From Fusarium oxysporum f. sp. lycopersici 4287 (Eukaryota; Ascomycota; Sordariomycetes; Hypocreales; Nectriaceae), in the NCBI RefSeq assembly GCF_000149955.1, contig NC_030989.1, positions 976,552-1,040,551 on the forward strand: DNA of 64,000 nucleotides, in the 5' to 3' direction. The notes below the pieces were generated by a model. The model was not told the DNA's origin. It was given only the letters and a program-made list of their open reading frames with translations, and ran no database searches. This document shows positions 1 through 11,673 of this stretch, in pieces. The position numbers and the translations under genes are program-made. How positions within the stretch are numbered: the first letter of the stretch is position 1; each line of letters starts with the position of its first letter.

Positions 1-2
1 AG

Positions 3-324
3 GGAAAGGTCAAGGACAAGGCCCAACACGCCGTCGTTCTCGACAACCCCACCTCTGAGAAGCTCTACAAGGATGTGCAGTCTTACCGTCTCGTCACCAT
101 TGCCACCCTCGTCGACCGAATGAAGATCAACGGCTCTCTGGCACGACAGTGCCTTGCCGACCTCGAGGAGAAGGGCATCATCAAGCCTGTGGTCACTCAC
201 AGCAAGATGAAGATCTACAGTATGGCCTCCTCCCCCTTCTCGCACGAACATTCTGGCCCCGATGCGCTGTATCCGACCAACTGCTAACATGACTCCAGCC
301 CGTGCCGTCGGTGGTTCTGACTAA
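3..324 (+). CDS. rps25: 40S ribosomal protein eS25, 3' part (5' end outside window)
   Basis: Structural protein of the cytosolic small ribosomal subunit. Only the last roughly 82 residues are present; the 5' exons lie left of the window. The first full codon is at position 3. Exon 3-219 is followed by an intron 220-298 (GTATGG donor, CTAAC branch point at about 283-287, CCAG acceptor) and a last exon 299-324 ending in TAA. The spliced C-terminus reads KMKIYTRAVGGSD. The core YRLVTIATLVDRMKINGSLA and the stretch EKGIIKPV are the winged-helix region typical of eS25. Without splicing the frame would run into an unrelated tail, so the intron is well supported. Confidence 0.95.
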
Positions 325-3300
325 ATGCAATGAACGATAAACTTGAGTCTCACGATTGTGCGTCTGGGCGGCCTGGACGATAGACAGGCCGCATGGTCGG
401 AGGGTGTTGTAAGGCGAAAAACAAAAGCCTGGTTTAGGACGCTATTCATGCTCGGTTAAGCATTGGGACGGAATCGCTTTAGCACACATGGCAACGGAAT
501 GAAAAATCTTCGAAACGACCAAACTATAGTTCCTTGTGATGTACAACCATGTGTCCCGATAGTATGGGGAGAGCTACTACTGTCTTATTTTCCACAACCA
601 TTCTGCAACTACTTAATGCTTGATAGCCCGCTAACATTTGGTTGAGGTATGAGCGCTTGTTGGACCAACGCTTGACTGAACGATATTTGATCTTGTAAAC
701 CCAACAGCCGTTGCATACAATTTGTCGAGGGCTACCTGGTCACCCGCACATGTGATAAGTTGACTCATTGGAGCAGGCGGCCGTTGCTCTGGCGTCCTCA
801 ATCACCTTTGTCAAAGGCTCACGTAGAAATCATTGTCAATGTGTTCCCTTTTGACTCAGAGATCTGGGTTTGGTCACCGAAATTGCCATGCTGGCTTGCA
901 ATCGAACTTGGGGCCTCCGACAAAACTGAAATTCGACAGTATGACCACTGCCGACCTAAAAGATCTAACAGTGATTCTTTCCAGAGCACATCTCTTATGA
1001 TCGTGATCAAACAGCGTGTGACTGCACTACAAGTTGTTTCATGCTAAAGCGACTGATGAGTCCGCTTGCCAGCAAGGCAGGTCAGTGAGGCTTGCGAAAA
1101 ATGACTGCCAAATTGTGGCCGAGAGCTGTTGAAATCACGACTTTTCTGGTCCTTTGCACAAGTAGGAGAATTGGTATTCAATTTGCAGCCTTCAGCACTT
1201 CACCAGGAACTTCATCGCTTTCCATATCACTCTACAGTAGCTCAACGATGCGTTCCGTTTCTGGACTAAGACAAACACTTCATATGCTACAGCCTGATGA
1301 GATATGAACTAGAAGTCTCTGTCAGCACCCTGCAACCGCCCCCAGAGATATCGAGTCATGTCGCTGGTTTTGGTTGCTTGGATATTGTTTTAGCACCCAG
1401 TACTGCCAGTGTAGCCTTGTTTCTCCCCGAGAATTCAGTTCCAGCCTAACATACAATTACCAAACTGTCAAAAAGACAAGGCTCTCGCACTGGTAGTCTA
1501 GCATCAAGCGCAAGAATAAAATGCGTTGTTGTTGAAGCTGTTCGATATGTAGCACGTGACCTTAGAAACGCAGATTTGATAATCACGTGCTACTATGTTG
1601 AAAGATGTTCATTATTTTCGCTGCACTGATGAGGTTTATAGAAGAAGCTCTTGGAGCACAGCATACGAACGCGTGGTTGCTGTAGGTTGTGTTAATATAT
1701 ATGTTGATTCGGAAAGGCATCGAGTGCACAATCCCCTGAAAACAATTGACGCAGTGCTCTTGTCATGACTTTTGCTTGGGTGACCAGGGAGGGAATACAC
1801 CCGAGAATGGACGCAGGTAATACGCTCTAACCTAGATGGGATGTAGCCGTTTGGTCTACGGACAGATAGTCCATGGCATGTATATTTCACATCGGCTATC
1901 CGTGGACGAACGGCAGAGGTTTGGCCACTGATATAACCAAAGGACCGTGAGATTGAAAGACCGGACAGCCTGGATACGGTAGGGCAACAGGTATAACGTC
2001 AGTGATGGTGTCTGGTTCACCTTCGTGGCAGTGTCGCGTCGAAAAATTGCAATCTTCAAAACGGAAGACAGGAGACTGGACACCGTGGTTTCTGTCCTTT
2101 TCGAGAGGTCGGTTTTTATAGGTCAATGGCTCCAAAGACGGTCATCAGAAACATTTGGCAAGATCCTGAACGGTTTATAGTTGATTGTCCAAAATGGCCC
2201 TATATTAAGTCTCTAGAATGAGAAGACAGAGCACAAAATCATTAGGTTTATAATCATGAAGTTGTCGAATACTACTTACTGTTCATGGATTGGATTGCCT
2301 CGAGGAAGCGGGCGTCCCGAGAGATAAGCTAGGGACAAACGACCATAACTGGAGAGAAAAAAAAAGTTAGGTAGCCGAATCTGCATGACGATAAGCCCTT
2401 GTTCATACTGTACAGTACAGTGCATTTCAAAGGAGACACAAGTGAGGCGGTGGCGGATTCTTCATTCGGCTCAAAGGGTATGAGCTTGGTTTCTTTTGAC
2501 CGAAGCCTCAGGAAAGCTACCCCCGGGGAGCGAGAAAACTTCAGAACTTGATATGAGAAGCTAAAGCAAACCCATCAAAAACCCACTAAGCTTATGCATT
2601 TTTATCCAAGGCATTTTATCACTGAGGAAAGAGGCCCTTAGTGTTCTTACCTGTCTAGAGCTGTAATCCCTCTACTGGCCTCTATTAAAGAAGCGTAACA
2701 AGGGTAGACTTCTCTCACGATCCGGGTACTATATATCATGAAGCTTCATAAACCAGAATCAAAGAATCTCTAATAGGAATGCATTTTCTCCTATGGTTTC
2801 AACAAATGCACAAGCCGTTACCATGATTCTCCTAAGACAGCAAGAACTATACACTTGATTTCATTTCCCAGTCTCGCCAGTATCACAAGTTGTCTGCAAC
2901 AGCATGAATTCAATTATCCCCTGAAAGCGGAGAAGGTTTCTATTCAAGAGTTGAACCGTTATAGCTCAGTACCTTTCTTGCGGATCTTTGGTTCCGGTGT
3001 GGGATATCACTGCCTGTAAATTTATGATAGACAAACGACGCCAGGACAGTTGGCCACAAACATTTAACTCACAATTTACGACTATCACAGTGAACAATAC
3101 ATCCAGGGACCAGGTTAGTCAGGACATAGAGCCAATTGAGCCGGGGCGTACGGCTACTCTAGGAGATCGCTGAGCTGGAAGCTTCCTCGGTTGCTGAACA
3201 GAACTGGACCCGAGCAAAATTCTGAACAAAAAAAAAAAAAAGATTGTTCCCCGTATTCCTGGACAGCTCAAACAAACAGACACCAATTGGACGGATAGGC

Positions 3301-4383
3301 TGAACCAGGGGGTGCAAACCGGGGGAGGCGATGAGGAAAGACCCAAGAGGACCAAGACCAACACAGCGTGGCTCACCTTGATTGACGCACAAAGCTTGCG
3401 CACTGTGCCAGGTGTGCAAGGCTTATTTCGGGCGATGCGACCAACAGTCTGTGGAGGGACCGGAAGCTAGTGGATTAGAGAACGAGCTGGGGGCTAGGAA
3501 AGGTGGGTGAAAGGATGTCATGATGGAGGGAGGGATGGCGGAGAGATAATATCCAAAGTAATGGGAGACTGACGACATTTGATCGAGATAAGCCAATTGC
3601 AGCACATGATGGCAAGTGCGGCAAGAGAAATCATTGGAAGCACAATGGACTGGAAATTGGTTCGAGATGATTTATTTATTGCTGTTTCTCATAAATGCCG
3701 TACACATAGAAAACTTTTCTGCCTGCAGGGCAGTGAAGTATCATGGATGCTTCTGGGGGTCAGCTAATCATCTCAGGAGCCTGTAGGTGTAGCCTACAGC
3801 CTACAAGCACCAAATCTACCTACTGTATTGTACAGTACCCCATACAGTAAAAAATGACCCCGAAGAGAGAGCTCCCATGTCTTAGAACGGGTCTAGGTCT
3901 CGGCGCTCGACAAAAAATCGGGGTGAACCGGCATCTCATCTTGCAGCCGGGCAGCAAGCTCAAACCTGGATTTGTGCCAGAAACTACCCACAATTCAGTT
4001 CACTGATTGCCACTGAGTGGCCACTTATCCACCCCCTGAAAAAAGCTCAGAGGCACTCTGGGCACCCGGGGCACACAGACCTGGGCGAGGCTGTGGCCTC
4101 AGGCTTCCAACCCGCACTGTTGCCGTGGAGAGTACGGGTTGGCTTGGTTTTGGTTGGCTGGGGTCCCAGCTCCCTTTAGCGCGGGCCCGGAAAGATTCGC
4201 TCAAAAGCGCCTTTCATTCAGATCCGCCGCAATTTTTTTCCCTCCCCCCAAATACCTCGCACCCCCCGTCGGCGCAGATTTATTTTCTCTCGACTCCTCC
4301 ATTCTCTCTCTTTCTTCTTTCATCCTCAATCTCCCCTCAATCCTTTCTTCTTGTTCAAGGGAAAGACCTTCACAACCGCTACC
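325..4383. other. gene-poor interval between eS25 and the ADP/ATP carrier
   Basis: About 4 kb with only short ORFs of mixed frame, none with a recognisable domain, conserved motif or plausible splicing partner. It contains an inverted CACGTG pair (1549-1593, listed separately) and an A-run at about 3229-3242. The last 120 bases before 4384 are pyrimidine-rich (CTCTCT/TTCTT tracts) and end in CTACCATG, which looks like the leader of the carrier gene. A noncoding RNA or an unrecognised small gene cannot be excluded. Confidence 0.6.
1549..1593. promoter_or_regulatory. inverted repeat with two CACGTG cores
   Basis: GTAGCACGTGAC (1549-1560) and ATCACGTGCTAC (1582-1593) are near-perfect inverted copies separated by 21 bases. 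Each holds the palindrome CACGTG (1553-1558 and 1584-1589), the core bound by bHLH factors in fungi. No nearby gene is evident, so its target is unknown; it could instead be a remnant of a mobile-element terminus. Confidence 0.4.
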
Positions 4384-5732
4384 ATGTCTGCTGAGCAACC
4401 CCAGAAGGTCTTGGGCATGCCGGTAAGTTTCTTCTTCCTTTGATCACAGATCCCCTCGACCGTGAAATGCCGCGGCATCAAAAGACGGCATCTTCATCAA
4501 TTAGCCGCTCGCGAGTCTTGCTACGTAATTGATCATCAAATATGGATGTGTCGATTGCAATTCACTCAATGGGCACTGGTTGATGAAGATGTGGTATTTT
4601 TTGCTTAGCTGGCATCTCCGCAGGACTTCGACAGTATTCGCAAAATGTCAGAGTAAAATGCTAACATGCTTTTAGCCCTTCATGGCCGACTTCTTGAGTA
4701 TGTACCCACGTCGCTACCGCTCACCAGTATTAATTCATTGGGCACCATGCCCTTTGTCGTGCTTGAGGAATAAACGCCTCGTTCATCATACTAACAATTC
4801 ATAGTGGGTGGTGTTTCCGCCGCCGTCTCGAAGACCGCTGCCGCTCCCATTGAGCGTGTCAAGCTCCTCATCCAGAACCAGGTCAGTTAAACACGATCAA
4901 AGCATGCTCAGTCCCATCCACTAACCCCCAGCAGGATGAGATGCTTAAGACCGGTCGTCTCGACCGCAAGTACGCCGGTATTGGTGACTGCTTCAAGCGC
5001 ACCATGGCCGATGAGGGTGTCATGTCCCTCTGGCGAGGAAACACCGCCAACGTTATCCGATACTTCCCTACCCAGGCTCTGAACTTTGCTTTCCGTGACA
5101 AGTTCAAGAAGATGTTCGGTTACAAGAAGGACAAGGATGGCTACGCCCTCTGGATGGCTGGTAACCTTGCCTCCGGTGGTGCCGCTGGTGCCACTTCCCT
5201 CCTCTTCGTCTACTCTCTGGACTATGCCCGTACCCGTCTTGCCAACGATGCCAAGAACGCTAAGAAGGGTGGTGACCGTCAGTTCAACGGTCTCGTCGAT
5301 GTCTACAAGAAGACCCTCGCCTCTGATGGTATTGCCGGTCTCTACCGTGGTTTCATGCCCTCCGTTGCTGGTATCGTTGTCTACCGTGGTCTCTACTTCG
5401 GAATGTACGACTCTATCAAGCCCGTCGTCCTTGTCGGTAGCCTTGCCAACAACTTCCTTGCCTCTTTCGCTCTCGGCTGGATCGTCACCACTGGTGCCGG
5501 TATTGCCTCTTACCCTCTTGACACCATTCGACGACGCATGATGATGACCTCTGGTGAGGCCGTCAAGTACAAGAACACCATGGATGCTGCCCGCCAGATC
5601 GTCGCCAAGGAGGGTGTTAAGTCTCTCTTCAAGGGTGCTGGTGCCAACATTCTCCGTGGTGTTGCCGGTGCTGGTGTCCTCTCCATCTACGATCAGCTCC
5701 AGGTCCTCCTCTTCGGCAAGGCCTTCAAATAA
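4384..5732 (+). CDS. aac: mitochondrial ADP/ATP carrier
   Basis: Exchanges cytosolic ADP for matrix ATP across the inner mitochondrial membrane. Four exons: 4384-4422, 4676-4697, 4805-4881 and 4935-5732, giving 311 residues, the usual length. Each intron has GT..AG ends and the phases close exactly. The diagnostic nucleotide-carrier signature RRRMMM is present (in [14 protein letters not shown]), as are the three repeat motifs of the mitochondrial carrier family ([14 protein letters not shown] with Ser instead of Pro as in yeast, PLDTIRR). The body contains the family's hallmark [16 protein letters not shown]. Strong C-ending codon bias and a pyrimidine-rich leader suggest high expression. 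The 253-nt first intron right after 13 codons is longer than the others in the gene. Confidence 0.97.
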
Positions 5733-6253
5733 GCGCTTTGTATAACATACCCTGTATAGACGAGTGTGTGGGGGATAAGGAATCCGGGGGGATCTTAATC
5801 TGCGGGCTTGACATGGTGTCCGCTGGTTGAAACTAAAAGGCGAGATCGAAGTGCAGGTTGAGGGAAGTTGTCACAGATACCCGACGTGGTCCTCTGAAAC
5901 AGCAGCTCTTTGCGGGTTAGAGTGGCATAGGCACGGCGTCTTTTTCTAATCTTGCTTTGCCTTCCGTTCTAGGCCGCTGTAATTTATACACCAATGCAAT
6001 TTCCCTTTACTGTCCATACATTGTCCACTGATCCTTGTGATGTCACATCGTCGTTCCTTGCTCTTTTCTTTTCGTCATCATTTGATTTTGTGACACTGAG
6101 GGGTTTGTTGTTTTGTTGTCTGAAACTTGACGTTAGATGCTTACTAAGCTACCAGTATTTACCATGTAGGCTCGACGCGGTTACCAAAGTAATTCTTGCG
6201 CGGCGCAACAACTTTATGACGTTGGACCCTAAGTGTCCCCTTGAACTTTTGAC
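5733..6253. other. 3' region of carrier gene / upstream of CENP-X
   Basis: No coding signal on either strand. It presumably holds the 3' UTR of the carrier gene and the promoter of the next gene; no recognisable binding-site cluster seen. Confidence 0.5.
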
Positions 6254-6658
6254 ATGCCTCCAAAGCAATCATCAGGTACAGGCCGTGGCCGACCAAAAGC
6301 CACAACCAAGAAAGGCGCCAAGGCATCAGAACCCGAATCCGAACCACAATCGAGTAATCCATTTGAGCTCTCAGATGACGATAACAACCGACACGGGACC
6401 TCAACGCGTGAAGCACAAGCTGTAGAAGAGGAGGAACCTGACAAGTCGATCCCGCCAGAGCTGCTCACACGGCTGCTGCACGAATTCTTTGCTAAAGATG
6501 CGACGCGGATATCAAGAGATGCAAACGCCGCGGCGGGCAAATACTTTGATGTATTTGTGAGAGAGGCTATTGCGAGAGCGGCTGTCGAGAAGGATGGCGG
6601 ATTTCTCGAAGTCGAGGACCTGGAGAAGGTATCACCACAGTTGTTGCTGGATCTTTGA
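6254..6658 (+). CDS. CENP-X / MHF2 histone-fold protein
   Basis: Small histone-fold protein that pairs with CENP-S (MHF1). The dimer acts at the inner kinetochore and with the FANCM/Fml1 helicase in fork repair. Single-exon ORF of 134 residues. The C-terminal part IPPELLTRLLHEFF..DATRISRDANAAAGKYFDVFVREAIARA..GGFLEVEDLEKVSPQLLLD matches the CENP-X fold from about residue 66 to the end. The N-terminus contains GRGRPK, an AT-hook-like RGRP core, followed by an acidic low-complexity linker; this DNA-binding extension is usual in fungal members. Start chosen at the first ATG, MPPKQ. Confidence 0.9.
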   Translation: MPPKQSSGTGRGRPKATTKKGAKASEPESEPQSSNPFELSDDDNNRHGTSTREAQAVEEEEPDKSIPPELLTRLLHEFFAKDATRISRDANAAAGKYFDVFVREAIARAAVEKDGGFLEVEDLEKVSPQLLLDL

Positions 6659-8879
6659 GTGGTATCAATCGGTATCTCTTCTACCTTCGGGGTGAACAAG
6701 AGTCGAAGTGTTCAATGGGTATGCATCTGGAGAAAAGCACTGGCGACAACCGCGCATGACTGACGCTTTCATACATAGGGCGTATGGTGGCTCTCCGGGC
6801 CAGTGACTTCCTATGTTGCACTTTGACGATAATACGGGCACGTGTATCTGAAAAGCATTCGACCGACTCTTTGTTAAACATTAACACTATAGCAGCCGAG
6901 ACTTTGGTCCTCGAAAGCTCATTATCGCAACACGATGTCTCCCACTACGCCTGGTATCCATCTCAAGCTCAAGGAAGTGAAGACGGAGTATCATCCGATA
7001 GATGCAATGGCCGCCTGCACTGCAGCCTGGTGTCTTCCGACTGTGTCAGCCCAGATTGTTCATATTGGCGTTGGCGATCGCACTGCCGGTCTTCTGCCAC
7101 AAGTCTGTGAGCTTTCATCAGCTATGTACGAGGATACGGAATCCTTGACTTGGGGCTGTCTGGCAGGTTGCCATATCACGAGCTATTGATGTCGTTCCTA
7201 GTCAATACACGTCATTATAGTGACCTAGGAATTGTAGAGAAATAGGGGAGATCACTTCTATCTGTAAATACCCGCATAATCGGGATCGGAATCACGAATT
7301 TGAGTTCCAAGCGTTTTGTTAATGTGAAAGAAGAATCAAGACGTATTCGCAGAGTCAACTAGATGGAGATGTTGTAATGCTCATATTTCCAGATTGTAAC
7401 AGGTTATATTTGCAATGACTCCTGAAACCTCATGTTCTTAGAAGGATCATGTAATCCGCAGCCCTAGATCTCCAAGCCGCTCTAATGCCTACAATAGTGG
7501 CGAGCTAAACGTGGCGTTGTGCTACTCTTTGTCGTTCCTGTTTGTTGCAGGCAGTCTTGGGTTTTGGTAAATGTTCTCGCACATTATGCAAGTCGGCTTT
7601 TCGTCTGAGAAGTTCCGTTGTGAGTCATAAAATCAAAACTCGTTAAGGACGATTTTTAGCCACCTGTTGACCAAGCTGAAGTTCATCGAAGATTTCGTCT
7701 AAATACAATCGTATTAGGAAATTAATCATAGTAAGTTGATAAAGCTGGGGTGTTCCAAATGGCAAAACCCCAGCAGCTCGCCCCCCCCCACATAGGTACG
7801 TTTAGAATCTGCAACCAACACGAAACGTCGCAGCTGAAACCCGACAAACCAATGCAACGTCAGCGCGGGCTCGAATAATGTTATTCTGCATCAAGAGAAA
7901 GCCAAGGCTCTCAAGTTTCAAATTACCGTATGGGGCAGCTTTGCACCCATGTGCCCCTTAAGCCCTTTAAGGACCAATAGTGGCAGCGAAACTATATTCG
8001 TCTCAAGATATTACGGATGAGGCACTTCCGAAGCAGACGAACCCCTGGTCGATCTGCTCCGACACGGTTGGGCCTGGAGCCGAGGCCTATAGTCACCGAA
8101 AATATCTGACTGTTAGTCTGTTATGATATAGGTCTGGATAGTAGACATGCTAAGCGCCATGGGTTGATTTCTCAGTTGACTTAACCAACAAAATGAATAA
8201 CCTCATTTCGAACAGAAAGGCTACTAGATCAATGTTGACAATGGAAACCCGAATAAGAGGAAGAAATCATAATCGTTTGTCCGAGTTGCGATAGTCGCTC
8301 TTCTGTATTTAGTTCCGAACATTATGTCGTTGAGCTCGATATCTGAACCTGACATATAGCCTGGGTAGTTCCCAAGTCTTACCAAAGCTAGCCAAGACAT
8401 ACCCAGCACTATTTGTTTCATTCCGCAACTCTTCCAGCGAAGCCTTGTTGATAGTGTCTCATACTACGCCTGTCCTGTAAGTCTACCGAGGAGCCGAGAC
8501 GGAAGCCCCAAGATCCATCTTTCGGCGCCGTTGAGAGGCGTGCTTCAGATGTGCTTCGAAACTCGTAATCAGGGTCAAGACCATCATAGGCCAAGCCCCA
8601 AGATAGATGTATATATACCAATCCGTCTCGTCTCTTTTGTTTTGTTTCTCCTCATCTCTCCATCTCGTTCCATAATCAACAGTCTGGTCCTGTTCCCATT
8701 GGACGCGTTTCCTTTGTCCTTTCAATCTTTCATTAATTCTTCTTGTTACTTTCTTAGACGAGGCTAGTCCTTGAGAGCGCAAGTCGCTTCTTTTCTTTGC
8801 TCCCATCTCTGAACATCCCTCCCAGAGTGCCCTTCCTTTGCCTCTACCAAATACCCACAATCCCAAATCTCTAATCATT
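6659..8879. other. intergenic region without recognisable gene
   Basis: About 2.2 kb. ORFs here are short, lack conserved motifs and overlap in several frames. A C-run lies at about 7783-7791. The stretch 8620-8879 is pyrimidine-rich and is probably the promoter/leader of the downstream secreted protein. Confidence 0.5.
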
Positions 8880-9825
8880 ATGTATTTCTCTCAAATTGCT
8901 ATTGTTGCCCTTGCGGCTGTTGCTGAAGGTATGTGCCCATGGAGCCACAAAAGAAGAATCAACTAACAGTCTCTTTAGCCGTCGATGTCCAAGTCGTCTC
9001 GGTTGGCAGAAACTCGGCAACAAATGCCACTGGCCTCAAGTTCTGGCCTGAAAAGATCACAGCAGAGCCAGGAACCATGGTTCAGTTTCAATTCTGGGCT
9101 GGCAACCACACAGTGACACAGTCTACCTTCGACGACCCTTGTGTACCTATTGGCAACGTTATGTCAAATGTCACTGGCATCTACTCTGGCTACCAGCCTG
9201 TCGAGGCTAGCATGTCCAAGGGCATGATTCCCACTTACACCATCATGGTCAAGGACAAGAAGCCTATGTGGCTATTCTGCAGCAAGGCAAAACACTGTCA
9301 GGGTGGAATGTCGATGGTTATCAACGAAAAGTGAGTCTGCTACGACTTTCTGTCAGGGTTCTTTACTAAACGTTACCCAGCACATCTGCCAATGCTACAA
9401 GATCGCTCAACAACTACAAGAGCCTCTGCAGTTCAGCTACGGTCTCCGAAGTCGTTCCTGTTCAAGGTGGTGGCTCCCCGCAAGGCGGAAATGGTGGCAA
9501 TGGCACCAACACAGGCGGTTCTGGAGGTGGCAGCTCTGGAGGTGACGGCTCCGGAAACGATAGCTCAGACGGCGGCAGCAGCTCCGGCGGCGACAGCTCT
9601 GATGGCGGCAGCTCCTCCGGTGACGATAGCTCCGATGATGGTAGCTCCGATGACGGTTCCGAGGATGGCTCTGGCACGCCAACTGGCGTCGCGGCCCCTG
9701 GAGCTACTGGCACTCCCACAGCTGGTTCTTCAGGCGATCCTGTGGTCACTGCTGCTGCTGCTGAGCTCAAGGCCCCTATTTCGATGCTGCTCGCAGTCGG
9801 TGCCGCTGCTATGTATGTACTATAA
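8880..9825 (+). CDS. secreted cupredoxin-domain protein, probable GPI anchor
   Basis: Three exons (8880-8928, 8979-9330, 9381-9825) give 281 residues. Residues 1-17 form a signal peptide (MYFSQIAIVALAAVAEA). A plastocyanin-like domain covers about 20-130: PGTMVQFQFW, then His60 in GNHTVTQ, and Cys117, His122 and Met127 in WLFCSKAKHCQGGM. The C-x4-H-x4-M spacing plus an upstream His is the layout of a type-1 copper site as in phytocyanins; Cys71 and Cys123 could form the domain disulfide. From about residue 155 the chain is a Ser/Gly/Asp repeat (SSGGDSSDGG-type units), then Thr/Pro/Ala, ending in a short hydrophobic tail (SMLLAVGAAAMYVL) after small residues, as expected for GPI attachment at the wall or membrane. 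Fungal relatives are known as extracellular serine-rich proteins. No substrate is established. Confidence 0.88.
9480..9690 (+). repeat. coding Ser/Gly/Asp low-complexity repeat
   Basis: Tandem degenerate units built on GGC/GGT-AGC-TCC/TCT-GAT within the third exon of the cupredoxin gene. They encode a flexible acidic Ser/Gly linker. Such tracts expand and contract, so unit number may vary between isolates. Confidence 0.75.
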
Positions 9826-10174
9826 GCTGAGAGCATGACGAACTTGTGAATGGATAGACATAATGCTGGGAACAATTAATGGGGATATTTGTACCAATTG
9901 CTGGAACGGTTGGGCAGCCTCGGGATAGGCACAGTCATCAACGGTGTTTACGGCCAGGTTCAACGGGAAAGTGTATCAGGGTTGAACGTTTAGATAACAA
10001 CCAAGAATACCCAAAAACTATTAGAGAGATCATCTTCATTATCCCTTAATTTGAAGTTTTTAACGTGTTCACGGTCATGTATATCATGCCTTTTGAGCTC
10101 GGTTGGGTTTGAAAAAGGATGGATATAGGCTAACCAGAAATACAAACATACAACATTCCCAGTCTGAGTAAAGA
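9826..10174. other. convergent 3' regions
   Basis: Short spacer between the stop of the cupredoxin gene (plus strand) and the stop of the cytochrome-b5-like gene (minus strand). Nothing else seen. Confidence 0.6.
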
Positions 10175-11036
10175 TCAATCCTTCTTAGGAATCTTTCTTG
10201 TCTTTCTGCTTCTCTGAGCCTGGTCGCAAAGCTTCTTGGGCTTCTCGTTCTCCAGCCAGTCGGGTTCCCGATACACATATCCCACCTTGGTGTACTTCTT
10301 GCTGTTGGCAAAGAAGTCGACCCAATGCTGGAGCGCGGCATCGGCCTTCTTTTTTGCCTCTTCCCTCTCTTTGATCTTGAGCTCAGCAAGCTCCTCGGGT
10401 GTCCAGTGAGAGTCAACTTCAGGATCGTCGAGGGGCAGGAAAGTCTCCTCATAGCCACGGAGGTCGGCGGTCTGGTCCTCAGCAAAGCAGCCGGTCACGA
10501 AGCCGCGAGCAGCATCGGTGGCAGCGAAGTAGCTGTATGAGCCCCCTGGGCCGTACATGCGGCGGCCGTTGGAAACATCATAAATCGTACCATTGATGGC
10601 AAGAAGAAGAGGTCTATCGGGGTCGGTACCGTCGTGGAGAGAGAGTTCCTCCAAAGTCATATATACAGGCGGTGGCTAACAGAGAATGGTAGTTAGTAAT
10701 AGTCCAGTGATCATCATAGATTTAACGTACAGGTCCAAGAATCAAGTCCTTGTAGAATCTCTGGGTCATCCAGTTGGGCTTGTTCTTGTGTCCCCACCAG
10801 AAACTCTCCCCTCCGCTAATGACATAGCTTAGACCCATTGAGGCCACGATAATGAAGCTGATGACACGAACGACATCGAGGTAAGGGGAGTAGCCATCCC
10901 ATGGGTCTTCTTCATCGACCTGGGCCGAGGATCTTTTCTTGCCCTTTTTTGTCGGAGTCGAAGGCTGAGAGACTTCAGATTCGGTCTCGTTCTTGGGCTG
11001 AGGCTTTCGCTGTCGTAGAGTTGATTCATCGGCCAT
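10175..11036 (-). CDS. cytochrome b5-like heme/steroid-binding (MAPR) membrane protein
   Basis: Two exons on the minus strand (11036-10731 and 10675-10175) give 268 residues. A hydrophobic segment (VVRVISFIIVASMGLSYVIS) at about residues 58-77 anchors the N-terminus. The second exon carries a MAPR-type domain: MTLEELSLHDGTD..PLLLAINGTIYDVSNGRRMYGPGGSYSYFAATDAARGF. The YDVS..YGPGGSY.FAG/T-DA pattern is characteristic of membrane-associated progesterone-receptor/Dap1 relatives, which bind heme through tyrosines rather than the paired His of true cytochrome b5. The family supports sterol-synthesis P450s in the ER; that role is inferred. A Lys/Glu-rich helix follows, and the C-terminus is very basic. 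Exon 1 ends in phase 0 at GGACCT before a GTACGT donor, and the acceptor is GTTAG. Confidence 0.88.
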
Positions 11037-11673
11037 CTTGACAAGTAACAAATACGATCTTTAACAAGTTTCAAAGAAAATGCAGAGAAAAGAATTGAAA
11101 GGAGACAGAAGCAGATTTATAGTAAAGAATGTTACAATAGGGGCGATCTTAATATAAAGTGGCGTGTCCTGTCACCTTGACCTGGCCTCTGCTCGGGGTC
11201 GGAAGCTTCAACTTTTTCCCTTTTCCATGGATCAATGGAGTTAACTTGCGACGTTGGACAGCTTTATCGTGATTCTGGCACGCCTTATCAGCCGACTCAC
11301 TCCACTTCGCGGGGTCAGCATAGTTGAAAGCAGTTGATTGGAGCGTTGAGGTTAGAATATGCTACAGACACACCACCAGGGGTAAGTTACAAATAAAACG
11401 GCCAAATTGCTGGCATGAGGTCACCTGACGTCGTCTTGATCACCACAGCAACAAGTTGCTCATCCAATTGATACACACCAAAGTGGGATGGTAAACAATC
11501 GATACTACACCAGCACCACTTTTACTCAACTTTGCCTTATCACAACACACTATTAACCTTCAAGTCAACTGTCGACCCAGCTTAACGGCAGCCACTTGCG
11601 ACAAAACTCAATCGGTTCAGTTTGATACTTCATATCCGCCTCCACGTCTGCATCGAAATTATATTCAACAACA
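11037..11673. promoter_or_regulatory. divergent upstream region
   Basis: Shared upstream region between the MAPR gene (minus) and the coiled-coil gene (plus). It holds TGACGTCG at 11426-11433, one base off the full CRE palindrome TGACGTCA recognised by ATF/CREB-type bZIP factors. Function is inferred from sequence alone. Confidence 0.35.

Noticed and set aside
4017..4426. Two overlapping ORFs just before the carrier start
   Set aside because: They cover a pyrimidine-rich leader and run into the carrier's first exon in other frames; no motif.
5086..5541. 151-codon ORF overlapping the ADP/ATP carrier in another frame
   Set aside because: Ser/Pro/Val-rich shadow frame of the carrier exon.
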